Shown piece after piece: positions 1 through 10,100 of a stretch of DNA of 64,000 bases. The position numbers were made by a program, and so were the translations under genes. Position 1 is the stretch's first letter. Each line of letters starts with the position of its first letter. Below the pieces are notes generated by a model that was not told where the DNA came from, ran no database searches, and worked only from the letters and a program-made list of their open reading frames with translations. Source of the DNA: Brasilonema sp. CT11 (GTDB taxonomy: Bacteria > Cyanobacteriota > Cyanobacteriia > Cyanobacteriales > Nostocaceae); assembly GCF_017982655.1 (NCBI RefSeq), contig NZ_JABXYX010000016.1, positions 1 through 64,000 on the forward strand, written 5' to 3'.

Positions 1-11
1 TAAGATTATTT

Positions 12-87
12 AACCGCAGATTGGCGATGCGGATATGTGCAGATAGATGAGAGATTTATCTGCGTTCATCCGCGTGCATATGCGGTT
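12..87. repeat. Long imperfect hairpin repeat upstream of the first gene
   Basis: Three nested complementary arms are visible: AACCGCA (12-18) with TGCGGTT (81-87), GCGGAT (29-34) with ATCCGC (68-73), and GCAGATA (39-45) with TATCTGC (57-63). Related 'atctgtgtt' text occurs at 27618-27650. This type of dispersed palindromic intergenic repeat is common in filamentous cyanobacteria. Function unknown. Confidence 0.6.
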
Positions 88-119
88 GAAAATAAAAAAT
101 GACAAATTATGAGATATCA

Positions 120-1295
120 ATGAAGATTTTAGTAGCAAGCCACACTTATATTGTAGATCTGAACTGTGAAAAACTACGCATTCTCTCTCAACTAGAACCG
201 GAAATTGAAGTAACAGTTGTCGTTCCTAAAAAGTGGAAACCTGGCGGTGTTCAAAATAAAATAATTGAAACTCAATACTGTTATGAAGGAAAATTTCGTA
301 TCATTCCAATTTCCAACTTTAGTCAAAATCATCAAGGACTCCTAACCTTTGGTGCTGATTTAATATCTTTGTTGTCGGATTTTCGTCCTCAGATTATCCA
401 GGTAGAACAAGGTTCTAAGGGATTAGCTTATGCTGAGACGATTACTTTAAATCAGCTATTAGGACTCAAGGCAAAAAATGTCTTTTTCACCTGGTGGAAT
501 TTACCATATAACCTTAAATTTCCAGTTTCTTTATTAGAGAAATATAATCTCAGCCACAGTCATGGCATTATTTCGGGTAACCAAGATGGTGCTGAGATAT
601 TACGACAACACGGATACAAAGGTTCAATCAAAGTTATGCCTCAACTGGGTGTTGACGAAACTTTGTTTACCCCTACACCACAACCAAAATTAGGAAGTAA
701 ATTAGGAATTCAACCAGGTGATTTTGTTGTGGGATTTGTTGGACGCTTTGTTCCAGAAAAGGGATTACTGACTCTGATAAATGCTTTAGCCAGTTTGAGA
801 GATAAATCTTGGAAAGTCTTACTTTTGGGACGTGGTTCATTAAAATCAGAGTTAATGAACAAAGCAGCAGAATATAATATTCAAGACAGAATCATTTTGG
901 TAGAAAGCGTTCCACATGATGAAGTTCCAAAATATATTAATTTAATGAGTACTTTAGTCCTCCCATCAGAAACAAACTATAATCTCAAAAATATCACTTC
1001 TGTTGGCTGGAAAGAACAATTTGGTCATGTACTTATAGAAGCAATGGCTTGCAAAGTCCCTGTTATTGGTTCTAATTCTGGCGAAATCCCTTATGTTATT
1101 GGTGATGCTGGGTTAATATTTCCTGAAGGAGATCCCAAAGCGCTGGCTGATTGCATCTTCCAATTAATGGAAAAACCTGAATTCGCGAAAAAATTAGGTG
1201 AAATGGGTTATCAAAAGGTAATGACTCAGTACACCAATAAAGCTTTGGCAAAACAGCAATTAGATTTTTATAAAGAACTTGTCGATAGTCAATAA
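120..1295 (+). CDS. Glycosyltransferase family 4 protein
   Basis: Predicted GT-B fold retaining glycosyltransferase of 391 residues, transferring an activated sugar in polysaccharide or glycolipid assembly at the inner face of the membrane. The C-terminal half has the GT4 pattern: GFVGRFVPEKG at the start of the nucleotide-sugar domain and an EX7E motif (EQFGHVLIE) followed by AMACKVPVIGSNSGEIPYVI. I start at ATG 120 because MKILVASHTY matches the usual beta-alpha start of GT-B proteins; an in-frame ATG at 99 would add seven residues. Neither start has a good Shine-Dalgarno sequence. A second GT4 gene follows 78 bp downstream, so this is probably the end of a surface-polysaccharide operon that continues outside the window. 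Donor and acceptor cannot be told from sequence. Confidence 0.88.
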   Translation: MKILVASHTYIVDLNCEKLRILSQLEPEIEVTVVVPKKWKPGGVQNKIIETQYCYEGKFRIIPISNFSQNHQGLLTFGADLISLLSDFRPQIIQVEQGSKGLAYAETITLNQLLGLKAKNVFFTWWNLPYNLKFPVSLLEKYNLSHSHGIISGNQDGAEILRQHGYKGSIKVMPQLGVDETLFTPTPQPKLGSKLGIQPGDFVVGFVGRFVPEKGLLTLINALASLRDKSWKVLLLGRGSLKSELMNKAAEYNIQDRIILVESVPHDEVPKYINLMSTLVLPSETNYNLKNITSVGWKEQFGHVLIEAMACKVPVIGSNSGEIPYVIGDAGLIFPEGDPKALADCIFQLMEKPEFAKKLGEMGYQKVMTQYTNKALAKQQLDFYKELVDSQ

Positions 1296-1324
1296 ACACA
1301 GATGTACATAGAGAACTATCTGCG

Positions 1325-1366
1325 TACATCCCCTACACCCCCACCCCCTTACACCCCTAGTTCTTG
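1325..1366. repeat. Pyrimidine-rich CCCCTACACCCC-type repeat, single end
   Basis: C-rich tract of cccctacac/cccttacacccct units between the two glycosyltransferase genes. It resembles the right-hand terminus of the inverted-repeat-bounded blocks at 27228-27578 and 58495-58778, but no matching G-rich left end is seen here. It may be a solo end or remnant of the same element. Confidence 0.45.
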
Positions 1367-1373
1367 ACTAATT

Positions 1374-2567
1374 ATGCAAGTTCTACAAATTGTCCCCTCA
1401 ATTTCCCTGATTTACGGTGGTCCTAGTCAAATGATACTAGGACTAGCTCCTGCATTAGCACGACAAGGAGTAGAAGTTACAGTTCTCACCACTGACAGCA
1501 ATGGTGATTCTGGGCAAAAACCTTTGGATGTTCCCTTAAATTGTCCCATCAAACAAGATGGCTATAAGATAATTTATTTCCGTTGCGCCCCTTTTCGTCG
1601 CTATAAATTTTCTGTTGACTTACTTAAATGGTTAAGTCGTCATGCCAATGAGTTTAACTTAGCCCATATTCATGCTCTATTTTCCCCTGTTAGTAGTTTT
1701 GCCGCGACTATTTGTCGTCAGCAAAAACTACCTTACATTTTGCGTCCTCTGGGAACTTTAGATCCCGCTGATTTACGTAAAAAAAAGCAACTGAAACAGC
1801 TTTATGCTGCAATTTTGGAACGTCCAAATTTAGCTGGTGCAGCCGCAATTCACTTTACTAGCGTTCAGGAAGCCAAGGTGTCAGAAAGATTTGGAGTCTC
1901 AACCCGAGATTTGGTGATTCCCTTGGGTGTAAACCCTGTTAAGACAGTAGGGGAAGTAAAAACAGAGGAGGTGTGTCGTCAGTTAGGTATACCAAAGGAT
2001 GTGCCTTTAGTACTGTTTATGTCCCGGATTGATCCAAAAAAAGGGTTGGATCTGCTGCTTCCAGCGTTAGAGGCGCTTTTAGCTGAAAAACTAAATTTTC
2101 ACTTTGTCCTAGCTGGGACTAATCCTCAAGATCCAAGTTATGAAGAAAAGATAAAATTACAAGTACAAGCTTCTGAGTTGCGATCGCACACCACAATCAC
2201 TGGCTTTGTCACAGGTGAATTAAAATCTACCCTTTTACAAGCTGCTGATATCTTCGTCTTACCATCCTATTACGAGAATTTCGGTATTGCTGTAGCTGAA
2301 GCGATGGCAGTAGGAACACCAGTGATAATATCAGACCAAGTGCATATTTGTCAAGAAGTGCGTGATAGCGAGTCGGGATGGGTGGGCGCAACAGATGTGT
2401 CAGAATTCATAAACATGCTTCGTATAGCATTACAAAATCCTTCGGAACGCCAACGGCGGGGATTGTCTGCTCAAGAGTATGCTCTGAAAAATTATAGTTG
2501 GGATGCGATCGCTCATCAAACCATTGACGCATATCATCAAATCGTGTCCCACTTAGACGTAAAATAG
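1374..2567 (+). CDS. Glycosyltransferase family 4 protein
   Basis: GT-B glycosyltransferase of 397 residues. The N-terminus (MQVLQIVPSISLIYGGPSQM, then LAPALARQGVEVTVLTTD) is the acceptor-domain signature seen in GT4 enzymes of exopolysaccharide clusters. The C-terminal donor domain has FMSRIDPKKGLDLLL and an EX7E motif (ENFGIAVAE) with AMAVGTPVIISD. It lies 78 bp after another GT4 gene on the same strand and is followed by a hairpin terminator at 2619-2645, so the two GTs probably form the last genes of one transcript. The family assignment is firm; the sugar is unknown. Confidence 0.88.
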   Translation: MQVLQIVPSISLIYGGPSQMILGLAPALARQGVEVTVLTTDSNGDSGQKPLDVPLNCPIKQDGYKIIYFRCAPFRRYKFSVDLLKWLSRHANEFNLAHIHALFSPVSSFAATICRQQKLPYILRPLGTLDPADLRKKKQLKQLYAAILERPNLAGAAAIHFTSVQEAKVSERFGVSTRDLVIPLGVNPVKTVGEVKTEEVCRQLGIPKDVPLVLFMSRIDPKKGLDLLLPALEALLAEKLNFHFVLAGTNPQDPSYEEKIKLQVQASELRSHTTITGFVTGELKSTLLQAADIFVLPSYYENFGIAVAEAMAVGTPVIISDQVHICQEVRDSESGWVGATDVSEFINMLRIALQNPSERQRRGLSAQEYALKNYSWDAIAHQTIDAYHQIVSHLDVK

Positions 2568-2618
2568 AAAATCTGTTTGTGCAAGTTTGCACAACCTAAA
2601 ATTTTGTTTCATGGCGCT

Positions 2619-2645
2619 AAACCCCAATCGGCAAACCGGGGTTTT
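2619..2645 (+). terminator. Rho-independent terminator after the glycosyltransferase pair
   Basis: AAACCCC (2619-2625) pairs with GGGGTTT (2638-2644) and runs into a short T tract, 50 bp after the stop codon of the second glycosyltransferase. Confidence 0.6.
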
Positions 2646-2701
2646 GTGTCATTATGGCAAGATAAAATACATATGGCTTTTTGAACGACAGGGAATGTGA
2701 C

Positions 2702-3340
2702 ATGGCTCTCCATTTAGGCGACACAGTACCAAACTTTACCCAAGCCTCCTCCACAGGAGACATAGACTTTTACGAATGGGCTGGCGACAGCTGGGTTGTA
2801 CTTTTCTCTCACCCCGCAGATTATACACCTGTTTGTACAACAGAGTTAGGGCGAGTGGCTAAGCTAAAGCCAGAATTTGACAAACGCAATGTCAAAGCGA
2901 TCGCTCTCAGTGTGGATGATGTTGAATCTCACAAAGGATGGATTGGAGATATTGAGGAAACTCAAAGCACCAATCTCAACTATCCAATTTTGGCAGACGC
3001 GGATCGTAAGGTTTCTGATCTTTACGATATGATTCACCCGAATGCTAATGCATTGGTGACTGTACGTTCAGTATTCATCATCGATCCCAACAAGAAACTA
3101 CGTCTGAGCTTAACTTATCCCCCCAGCACAGGACGCAACTTTGATGAAATTCTTCGGGTGATTGACTCGCTGCAGTTGACAGACAACTACAGCGTAGCGA
3201 CACCAGCTGATTGGAAAGATGGCGATGACACAGTTATCGTTCCTTCGCTAAAAGATCCAGAAGTGCTGAAGGAGAAATTCCCCAAAGGATATAAGGAAGT
3301 CAAGCCCTATCTGCGGATGACTCCTCAACCTAATAAGTAA
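2702..3340 (+). CDS. 1-Cys peroxiredoxin (Prx6 type)
   Basis: Thiol peroxidase of 212 residues reducing H2O2 and organic hydroperoxides, predicted cytosolic. The active site is in SHPADYTPVCTTELG: Pro38, Thr42 and peroxidatic Cys45 of the PxxxTxxC motif. No other cysteine is present in the protein, which defines the 1-Cys class; the C-terminal extension (residues about 160-212, KDPEVLKEKFPKGYKEVKPYLR) is also typical of Prx6. I use ATG 2702 (MALHLGD); an upstream in-frame TTG at 2681 is less likely. It is a monocistronic gene between a terminator and a repeat-rich spacer. The reductant partner is not encoded nearby. Confidence 0.93.
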   Translation: MALHLGDTVPNFTQASSTGDIDFYEWAGDSWVVLFSHPADYTPVCTTELGRVAKLKPEFDKRNVKAIALSVDDVESHKGWIGDIEETQSTNLNYPILADADRKVSDLYDMIHPNANALVTVRSVFIIDPNKKLRLSLTYPPSTGRNFDEILRVIDSLQLTDNYSVATPADWKDGDDTVIVPSLKDPEVLKEKFPKGYKEVKPYLRMTPQPNK

Positions 3341-3365
3341 CACACGCGTTGTATTCATGGCTATC

Positions 3366-3426
3366 ACCTCACCCCGCCCTGACGGGCACCCCTCTCCTTA
3401 ATAAGGAGAGGGGCAGGGGGTGAGGT
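3366..3426. repeat. Cruciform-type palindromic intergenic repeat
   Basis: Outer arms ACCTCACCCC (3366-3375) and GGGGTGAGGT (3417-3426) enclose a small GCCC/GGGC hairpin and a 12-bp perfect stem (3389-3400 with 3402-3413, one-base loop). It lies 25 bp after the peroxiredoxin stop. Repeats of this kind are dispersed in cyanobacterial genomes; here it may also end transcription of the peroxiredoxin gene. Confidence 0.7.
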
Positions 3427-4003
3427 TAATAATTTTCCCAAGTGCTGTAGAAATGGGAAATCTCGCATCTTTCTATTGTCAGTGGTGAGTCGGTTTTGCC
3501 AGGGTTTGTTTTGAATATGAGTAAGTTTTGGTAGTAAAAGCCTTTGAGCTTCTAGCTTTGCGAAGGCACTTCTGTTTATCGTCAAAAAATATTACAAATT
3601 CAGTATTAGGGCGTACAACCCTGTTATTAATACTTTCATCCACCATTTTACTCGTTCTGTAGTGCTTTTCATTCTTCTGAACCGACAAACCCATGTAGGG
3701 GTGCAGCATCAAGGTAAACGCATCTTATAGTCTTGACAAAAATATTAATCAGTGCATTAACTGGAAAATAAGAATTAGTACTTGACTGGTTTTTTAGGGG
3801 TTAAGGCGATCCTACAAGCTTGCCGCAGAGCATCTACGTTGAGAAAATTGTCAAGAACCGAGCAAATACTGCGATTATTTTGGGTTTTATTGACATTGAA
3901 AGGTTCTTGTTGACAAAAAGCATTTGCTTTGGGAAAGCAAATGCTTTGTGCACCTACAGTCAACTTGTAAGTAAAAAATTCTTTCTAAAATGATGCATCT
4001 CGG
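3427..4003. other. Gene-free spacer upstream of the first TpsA-like gene
   Basis: No convincing gene. The only distinctive element is a perfect hairpin at 3917-3947. Open frames on the minus strand lack recognisable domains and ribosome binding sites. The promoter of the exoprotein gene at 4004 should be here, but no clear sigma-70 boxes stand out. Confidence 0.5.
3917..3947. repeat. Perfect 14-bp stem hairpin upstream of exoprotein gene
   Basis: AAAGCATTTGCTTT (3917-3930) pairs perfectly with 3934-3947 across a GGG loop, about 57 bp upstream of the ATG at 4004. It could be a terminator for anything transcribed from upstream or a 5'-leader hairpin of the exoprotein mRNA. Confidence 0.6.
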
Positions 4004-6853
4004 ATGAAAAAGTTATCGCTGTTTGTATTCACCTTACCTCTAGCAACCATAGCAACTCTTGCACCATTCACCATCACAGTTGCGCAGCAAGTAACTTCTG
4101 ATGGAACTGTATCCACGACAGTTACCACTCCTGATGGCAAAAATTTCAACATCAATGACGGGACTCGAAGGGGAGGAAATCTTTTTCACAGCTTCAAAGA
4201 GTTTTCTGTACCCACAGGTGGTTCGGCTAATTTCAATAATCCAACTGATATACAAAACATCATCGGTCGGGTGACGGGTGGTTCTGTTTCTAATATTGAT
4301 GGTTTGATTAGAACACTGGGCAAGGCGAACTTATTTTTGCTCAATCCGGCAGGGATTATTTTTGGACCAAATGCCAGCTTGAATATTGGTGGTTCCTTTT
4401 TTGGGACTACAGCGAATAGTTTTCTATTTGACAATAACTTTGAATTTAGTGCGACTAACCCACAAGCACCGCCGTTGTTAACTATCAATGTTCCGATTGG
4501 GTTGAGATTTCGGGATAATGCTCAAAATATCACCAATAAATCTGGTGGTCTTCAAGTTTCTTCTGGTAACTCGTTCGCACTGGTGGGTGGTAACGTCAGC
4601 TTAGATGGTGGAATACTGTTTGCACCAGGAGGAAGAATTGAGTTAGGAGGATTATCTGCCCTAGGAACGGTGGGACTTAATGGTGATGGAAGTTTGAGTT
4701 TTCCTGTGGGAGTGCAACGTGCTGATGTCTCGCTCACAAATGGTGCAACTGTTGCTGTACCTGGAACAGGAGCAGGCAGTATTACCCTGAATGCCCGAAA
4801 TATAGACCTTTTGGGAGGAAGTCAGATTTCTGCAGGCGTTGGCAAAGGATTAACAGCAGATAACTCACCACGAGGAGATATTGCACTCAATGCGACTGGG
4901 AAAGTCACAATTAATTATCCCAGCCGAGTGACTAATCTAGTAGATGAAGGTGCTACTGGCAATGCAGGTGACATCAATATTAAAGCTGGTGATATTTCCA
5001 TAACGAATAAGGCTAGTACTCCAACAAATTTTGATCTTCCTGCTGCATTAGATACTGGTCCAGTTGGAAAGGGACGTGCTGGAAACATATCTCTTGATGC
5101 AAATAACTCGATATTCTTAACAGGACAAGATGTTGGTAATGAGGATCGGGTCATTTCCACTTTTGATAATTTAGGGGGGGGATTAGGAGCAGGAGATATA
5201 TCACTCAAAGCCAATGGCTCGATTCTTTTATCGAATGCTTATTTGAAAAACGCCACTTACATCAATGGAGATGCAGGAAACATATTTATCAATGGCAATG
5301 ACTCTGTGTCTATAACTGGCAATAGCTCGCTTTTTAGCGGAGGTCCTGCTAAAGCTGGAAAAATCACAATCCAATCCAGAGGTCCTGTTTCCATTCAAAA
5401 TAGCTTAGTCAGTTCCGCTGGTAACACTTCAGATAATATCAACATATTTGCGCGATCTGTTTCTGTAACTGATGGGACGGAATTGACAACTAGAACATTT
5501 GATGACGGTGGAACTTCTGGCAACATTAATATTAATGCGACAGATTTTGTAGAAATTTCAGGCAGGAAACCATTCCCACTCTCAAAGACTGCGCGATCGC
5601 AAAGTATCATTTACAGTGCACTATTAACAACTAGTGAGCAAGGTCTCAAGGGTGTCAGTGGTGACATCAATATTAATACTGGTACTTTACGTATATTAGA
5701 TGGAGCAAGCTTAAGGGCAGAAAGCCGAAGTAATTTCAGGGGTGGTAACATCAACGTTAATGCCAATGTCCTTGAACTAACTGGTGGCGGACAACTTCTG
5801 ACTAACGCTTTTGAGGGAGCAAATGCCGGTGACATCAACCTCAAAGTAGCTGACCGCATCACTATTAGTGGTAGCAACCCTACCAGAGGTTTACTATTTA
5901 ACGCAATAGTTGAAGGCAGTTATCCTGAGTTACTTGGTTCTGCAGCACTCCGTTATGCTCCTGAAATCGCAAAAAGTTCTCCTCAGAAGCAGGCCGAATT
6001 TATACTTGGTTCTGCTGAACCTGCTAGTGGAATATTTGCCAGCACATCTGTTGCTTCCACAGGTCAAGGTGGCAACGTTAAGATTGCAACTGGAAAATTG
6101 CAACTCCAAAATGGTGCCAAAATAAGTGTCAATAGTGATGGTCAAGGAAATGCTGGAAACATTACTTTAGGAGTCCGAGACTTGTTACTCTTGCGTCGCG
6201 GTAGTGAAATTTCAACGACTGCGGGTAGGGGTACTAGTGGAGATGGCGGCAATATCACGATTAACTCTCCATTAATCGTTGCTTTTCCTTTAGAAAATAG
6301 TGACATCACTGCCAATGCTTACAACGGTAGGGGAGGGAAGATCACAATTAGAACTCAAGGTCTGTTTGGAATCCAGCCTCGCTCCCAATTAACGCCTGAA
6401 AGTGACATCACAGCATTTTCGCAACAAAACCCATCCTTAAGCGGGACTATCAACATTATCACTCCAGATATTGACCCCAGCCGTGGGTTGTTTGAATTGA
6501 CAGAAACTGTAATCGATCCCGCACAACAAATTGCCCAAAATCCATGCACAAAAGGTTTTGGTAGTACTTTCACTATCACCGGACGTGGTGGAATCCCAAC
6601 TGATCCCACAAAAATTCTCAGTAGTGATAATGTGCGCGTTGATTTGGTTGAGCCTGTTGCTAGTACAGTGAATTCAACAAATACAATTCAAAAGCAGCCA
6701 TCTCAACAGCCAGCTGTCAAAAAGATAGTACCCGCTCAAGGATGGATATATAACGAAAAAGGTCAGGTGGTGCTGGTCGGTTATGATCCCACCAAGGTTG
6801 GTGTACAACGGGAACAGCCTGCACCTAATAGTAGTTGTGCTGCAGTGAAATAG
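4004..6853 (+). CDS. Filamentous haemagglutinin-type exoprotein (TpsA, two-partner secretion)
   Basis: Secreted exoprotein of 949 residues. A signal peptide (residues 1 to about 28, ending near VAQ) is followed by the TPS secretion domain (residues 30-200) with the FHA signature NLFHSFKEFSVPTGG, IIGRVTGGSVSNIDG and LFLLNPAGIIFGPNA. The central part is beta-helix-like repeats rich in GNI/GDI and NIN steps. The end has two cyanobacterial TpsA blocks: GFGSTFTITGRGG, then PAQGWIYNEKGQVVLVGYDP and a final NSSCAAV. Known TpsA proteins cross the outer membrane through a TpsB/Omp85-type channel; no such gene lies in this window. It is paralogous to the next gene, with near-identical ends and a divergent core. 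Role in adhesion or contact is inferred from the family. Confidence 0.9.
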   Translation: MKKLSLFVFTLPLATIATLAPFTITVAQQVTSDGTVSTTVTTPDGKNFNINDGTRRGGNLFHSFKEFSVPTGGSANFNNPTDIQNIIGRVTGGSVSNIDGLIRTLGKANLFLLNPAGIIFGPNASLNIGGSFFGTTANSFLFDNNFEFSATNPQAPPLLTINVPIGLRFRDNAQNITNKSGGLQVSSGNSFALVGGNVSLDGGILFAPGGRIELGGLSALGTVGLNGDGSLSFPVGVQRADVSLTNGATVAVPGTGAGSITLNARNIDLLGGSQISAGVGKGLTADNSPRGDIALNATGKVTINYPSRVTNLVDEGATGNAGDINIKAGDISITNKASTPTNFDLPAALDTGPVGKGRAGNISLDANNSIFLTGQDVGNEDRVISTFDNLGGGLGAGDISLKANGSILLSNAYLKNATYINGDAGNIFINGNDSVSITGNSSLFSGGPAKAGKITIQSRGPVSIQNSLVSSAGNTSDNINIFARSVSVTDGTELTTRTFDDGGTSGNININATDFVEISGRKPFPLSKTARSQSIIYSALLTTSEQGLKGVSGDININTGTLRILDGASLRAESRSNFRGGNINVNANVLELTGGGQLLTNAFEGANAGDINLKVADRITISGSNPTRGLLFNAIVEGSYPELLGSAALRYAPEIAKSSPQKQAEFILGSAEPASGIFASTSVASTGQGGNVKIATGKLQLQNGAKISVNSDGQGNAGNITLGVRDLLLLRRGSEISTTAGRGTSGDGGNITINSPLIVAFPLENSDITANAYNGRGGKITIRTQGLFGIQPRSQLTPESDITAFSQQNPSLSGTINIITPDIDPSRGLFELTETVIDPAQQIAQNPCTKGFGSTFTITGRGGIPTDPTKILSSDNVRVDLVEPVASTVNSTNTIQKQPSQQPAVKKIVPAQGWIYNEKGQVVLVGYDPTKVGVQREQPAPNSSCAAVK

Positions 6854-6892
6854 AAATATAGCGCTTTTGCTGTTGCGTGCAATACACGGTTG

Positions 6893-6990
6893 TAGTGAAA
6901 GTGCATGTACTTTCAAATTGGTTGTGGTAGTGCATGTAAATAAAATAATACTCATATTATTTGCGTGAAAGTGCTTACGTGTAGTGCATG
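6893..6990 (+). repeat. Short direct repeats between the two exoprotein genes
   Basis: The text gtgaaagtgc occurs at about 6896 and 6965, and gtagtgcatg or close variants at about 6898, 6926 and 6981. These imperfect direct repeats lie in the 256-bp spacer before the second TpsA gene and could be regulator sites or local duplication debris. Confidence 0.4.
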
Positions 6991-7012
6991 AATTCAAAGA
7001 CAGAAAGCCTGA

Positions 7013-7035
7013 CCCCGAGCCAAAAATCGGGGGTT
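7013..7035 (+). terminator. Rho-independent terminator after the first exoprotein gene
   Basis: CCCCGA (7013-7018) pairs with TCGGGG (7027-7032), followed by a T-rich stretch (gttcttgttttt). It lies 160 bp downstream of the first exoprotein stop and 75 bp upstream of the second exoprotein start, which suggests that the two paralogues are transcribed separately. Confidence 0.65.
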
Positions 7036-7109
7036 CTTGTTTTTCACAAAATTATTGTATAATTCGTACACCTCATATCCGTGCAGCATATTTTTAAAAA
7101 TGCATTCCT

Positions 7110-10100
7110 ATGAAAAAATCTAAACGCTCGCGTAGTCTGCGCAAACTGTATTCCCTGATTTTTCTGACTTTACCTCTATCCACCATAGGAATTTTGACTT
7201 GTATAAATACAGTCAAAGCACAGCAAGTAACTTCTGATGGAACTGTATCCACCACTGTTATTACCACTCCTGATGGCAAAAATTTCGACATCAATGACGG
7301 GACTCGAAGAGGAGGAAATCTTTTTCACAGCTTCAAAGAGTTTTCTGTACCCACAGGTGGTTCGGCTAACTTCAACAATGCAGCTGATGTGCTAAACATC
7401 ATCGGTCGAGTGACGGGTGGTTCTGTTTCTAATATTGATGGTTTGATTAGAACACTGGGCAAGGCAAACTTATTTTTACTCAATCCCGCCGGGATTATTT
7501 TTGGACCCAATGCCAGATTGAATATCGGTGGTTCCTTTTTGGGGAGTACAGCGAATAGTTTCCTGTTTGATAATAATTTTGAATTTAGTGCGACTAACCC
7601 ACAAGCACCGCCGTTGTTAACTATCAATGTTCCGATTGGGTTGAGATTTCGGGATAATCCTCAAAATATTATCAATCAGTCTAGGGCCGTTGATACTAGT
7701 GGCAATCCTGTAGGTGGTCTTGATGTTTCTTCTGGCAAAACCTTGACACTGGTAGGTGGTAACGTCAACTTAGATGGCGGAATACTGTTGGCACCAGGAG
7801 GAAGAATTGAGTTAGGAGGATTATCTACAGCCCGAACAGTGGGACTTAGTGGTGATGGGAGTTTGAGTTTTCCTGTGGGAGTGCAAAGAGGTGATGTATT
7901 GCTCACCAATGGTGCGATCGTTGGTGTATTTGCTGGCGGGGGAGGCAATATTGCGGTTAATGCCCGAAATTTAGATCTTTTGGGAGGAAGTCAGATTCTT
8001 GCTGGAATATTCCCAGGATTAGGAACTCCAGGCGCTCAAGCAGGTGATATTAAAATTGATGCTACAGATAGGGTAAGAATCCAAGCAACAGCGAACTCTC
8101 CCGGTGGAATCTTTAACTTCACAGGTAACTTTTTATCAACGAACAGTTCTAACATTACAGAACCAGGAAACGCAGGAAATATAGTCATCAACACAGGAAC
8201 TCTGGAAGGAAACGGCTATATTCTCATAGGTTCTAGCACTAACGGAGAAGGAAATGCAGGAAGGGTAAGCATCACAGCTAAGGATAAAGTCTCTTTAACA
8301 GGGGAATCTGCGAATAGCTTAGCTTATGTGGGTGGTTCTGTTGGCTCATTAAGTACAGGCAATGGTGCTGACGTTCTCATCGATACGCCCTCCCTCTCTT
8401 TATTCAACGCTGCTATATCCACTGGCACTCTCGGACAAGGAAATGCGGGGAATATCCAACTCAAAGCTTCTGAATCTATTTCTCTAGGTGGTGCTTCCCA
8501 GTTGGGAGCCAAGACCTTTGGTAGAGGAAATGCAGGCAATATAGTTATTGATGCTCCTAATGCTGCTGTTTCCTTTGACGGGACAAACACTGAGGTAAGC
8601 ACTGCTGTACGCGAAGCCAGTATTGGCAAAGGTGGTGATATTACAATAAAAGCACGTAATCTCTCTGCAACCAATGGTGCTTCATTGTTCACCAATACCT
8701 ATGGACGAGCAGAGGCTGGTAGATTAGCTAATGCGGGAAATATCCAAATTAATGTCTTGGAAGATGTTTCTTTCAAAGAAGGTTCTAAGCTTCGTTCTTC
8801 CACTTACGGACAGGGGAATGCAGGCAATGTGAGTGTTTCTGCTGGTGGGAAAATCTCCTTTGATGGAAAAACCGGTAACTTCATAACTGGTATCTTCAGT
8901 ATTGTAGGCACACCGGCAGAAGGTAATGCAGGCAACATTGAACTGCGGGGTAGGTTGGTTGAAATTACTAATGGCGCTGAACTCAGAGCCAGCACGTCTG
9001 GCAAGGGGAATGCAGGCAGTGTGAAGATTAATGCTACCGACACAATCTCTTTTTCTGGGGTGGATGAGAATGGTATCAGCAGAGGTATCTTCAGTAGTGT
9101 GAACAGTGGGGCACAAGGCAAAGGTGGCAACATCGAACTTCAGGCGAGGTCGGTTTCAATAGCTGATGGCGCAGAACTGGCTACCAGTACATTTGGGAAA
9201 GGAGATGCAGGTAGTGTGAAGATTAATGCCACCGACACAATCTCTTTTGCTGGGGTGGATAACAATGGTACAAGCAGAGGCATCTCCAGTAATGTGGAAA
9301 GTGGGGCAGAAGGTAATGCAGGCAACATTGAACTTCAGGCTAGATCAGTTTCAGTGACTGATGGCGCGCAATTGTCCGTCAATACATTTGGCAAGGGGGA
9401 TGCAGGTAGTGTGAAGATTAATGTCACCGACACAATCTCTTTTTCTGGCACAGATAACAACGGATACCCTAGTGGTATCTTCAGTCGTGTGAGAAGCAGG
9501 GCAGAAGGCAAAGGTGGCAACATCGAACTGCAGGCGAGGTCGATTTCAATCGCTGATGGCGCACTACTGTCTACAAGTACATTTGGGAAAGGAGATGCAG
9601 GTAGTGTAAAGATTAATGCCACAGATAGCGTCTCTGTTATTAGCACAAATAACAACACAGCCGCTAGTGTTATCTCTAGTATCGTAAACTCTGGCGCTGT
9701 TGGCAACGGTGGCGAAATCAACATTACTGCCGGCTCATTCGAGTTAACTAATGGGAGTCAATTGAATACTTTTCTCAGTGGTGCTTCAGAAACAACTCCT
9801 GCGGGTATTGGCAATGCTGGAAATGTGAAGCTTGATATTCGCAACGGCGTCACGATTACGGGAGTGAATAATGATGGTAGCCTCAGTGGTATCTTTAGTG
9901 ATGTAGAAAGCGGGGCTGGGGGCAATGCAGGTGGGATTGATATTAATGCGCGATCGCTTTCTGTGAATGACGGTGGAATTTTTACTACTAATTTCGGAAA
10001 TGGTGCCGCAGGCAATATAAAAGTTACCACTGCCAAGGACATTCGGCTAGACAACAAAGCATTTATTGAAGCCAACACCAATGGGGGACAGGGCAACATT

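Noticed and set aside
3364-3963. Minus-strand frames in the spacer before the exoprotein genes, including a 62-codon frame at 3775-3963
   Set aside because: No recognisable family, no good start; one includes the palindromic repeat at 3366-3426 and another the hairpin at 3917-3947.
4040-6609. Several minus-strand open frames inside the first exoprotein gene
   Set aside because: They are antisense shadows of a repetitive, low-stop coding sequence; none has a domain or ribosome binding site.
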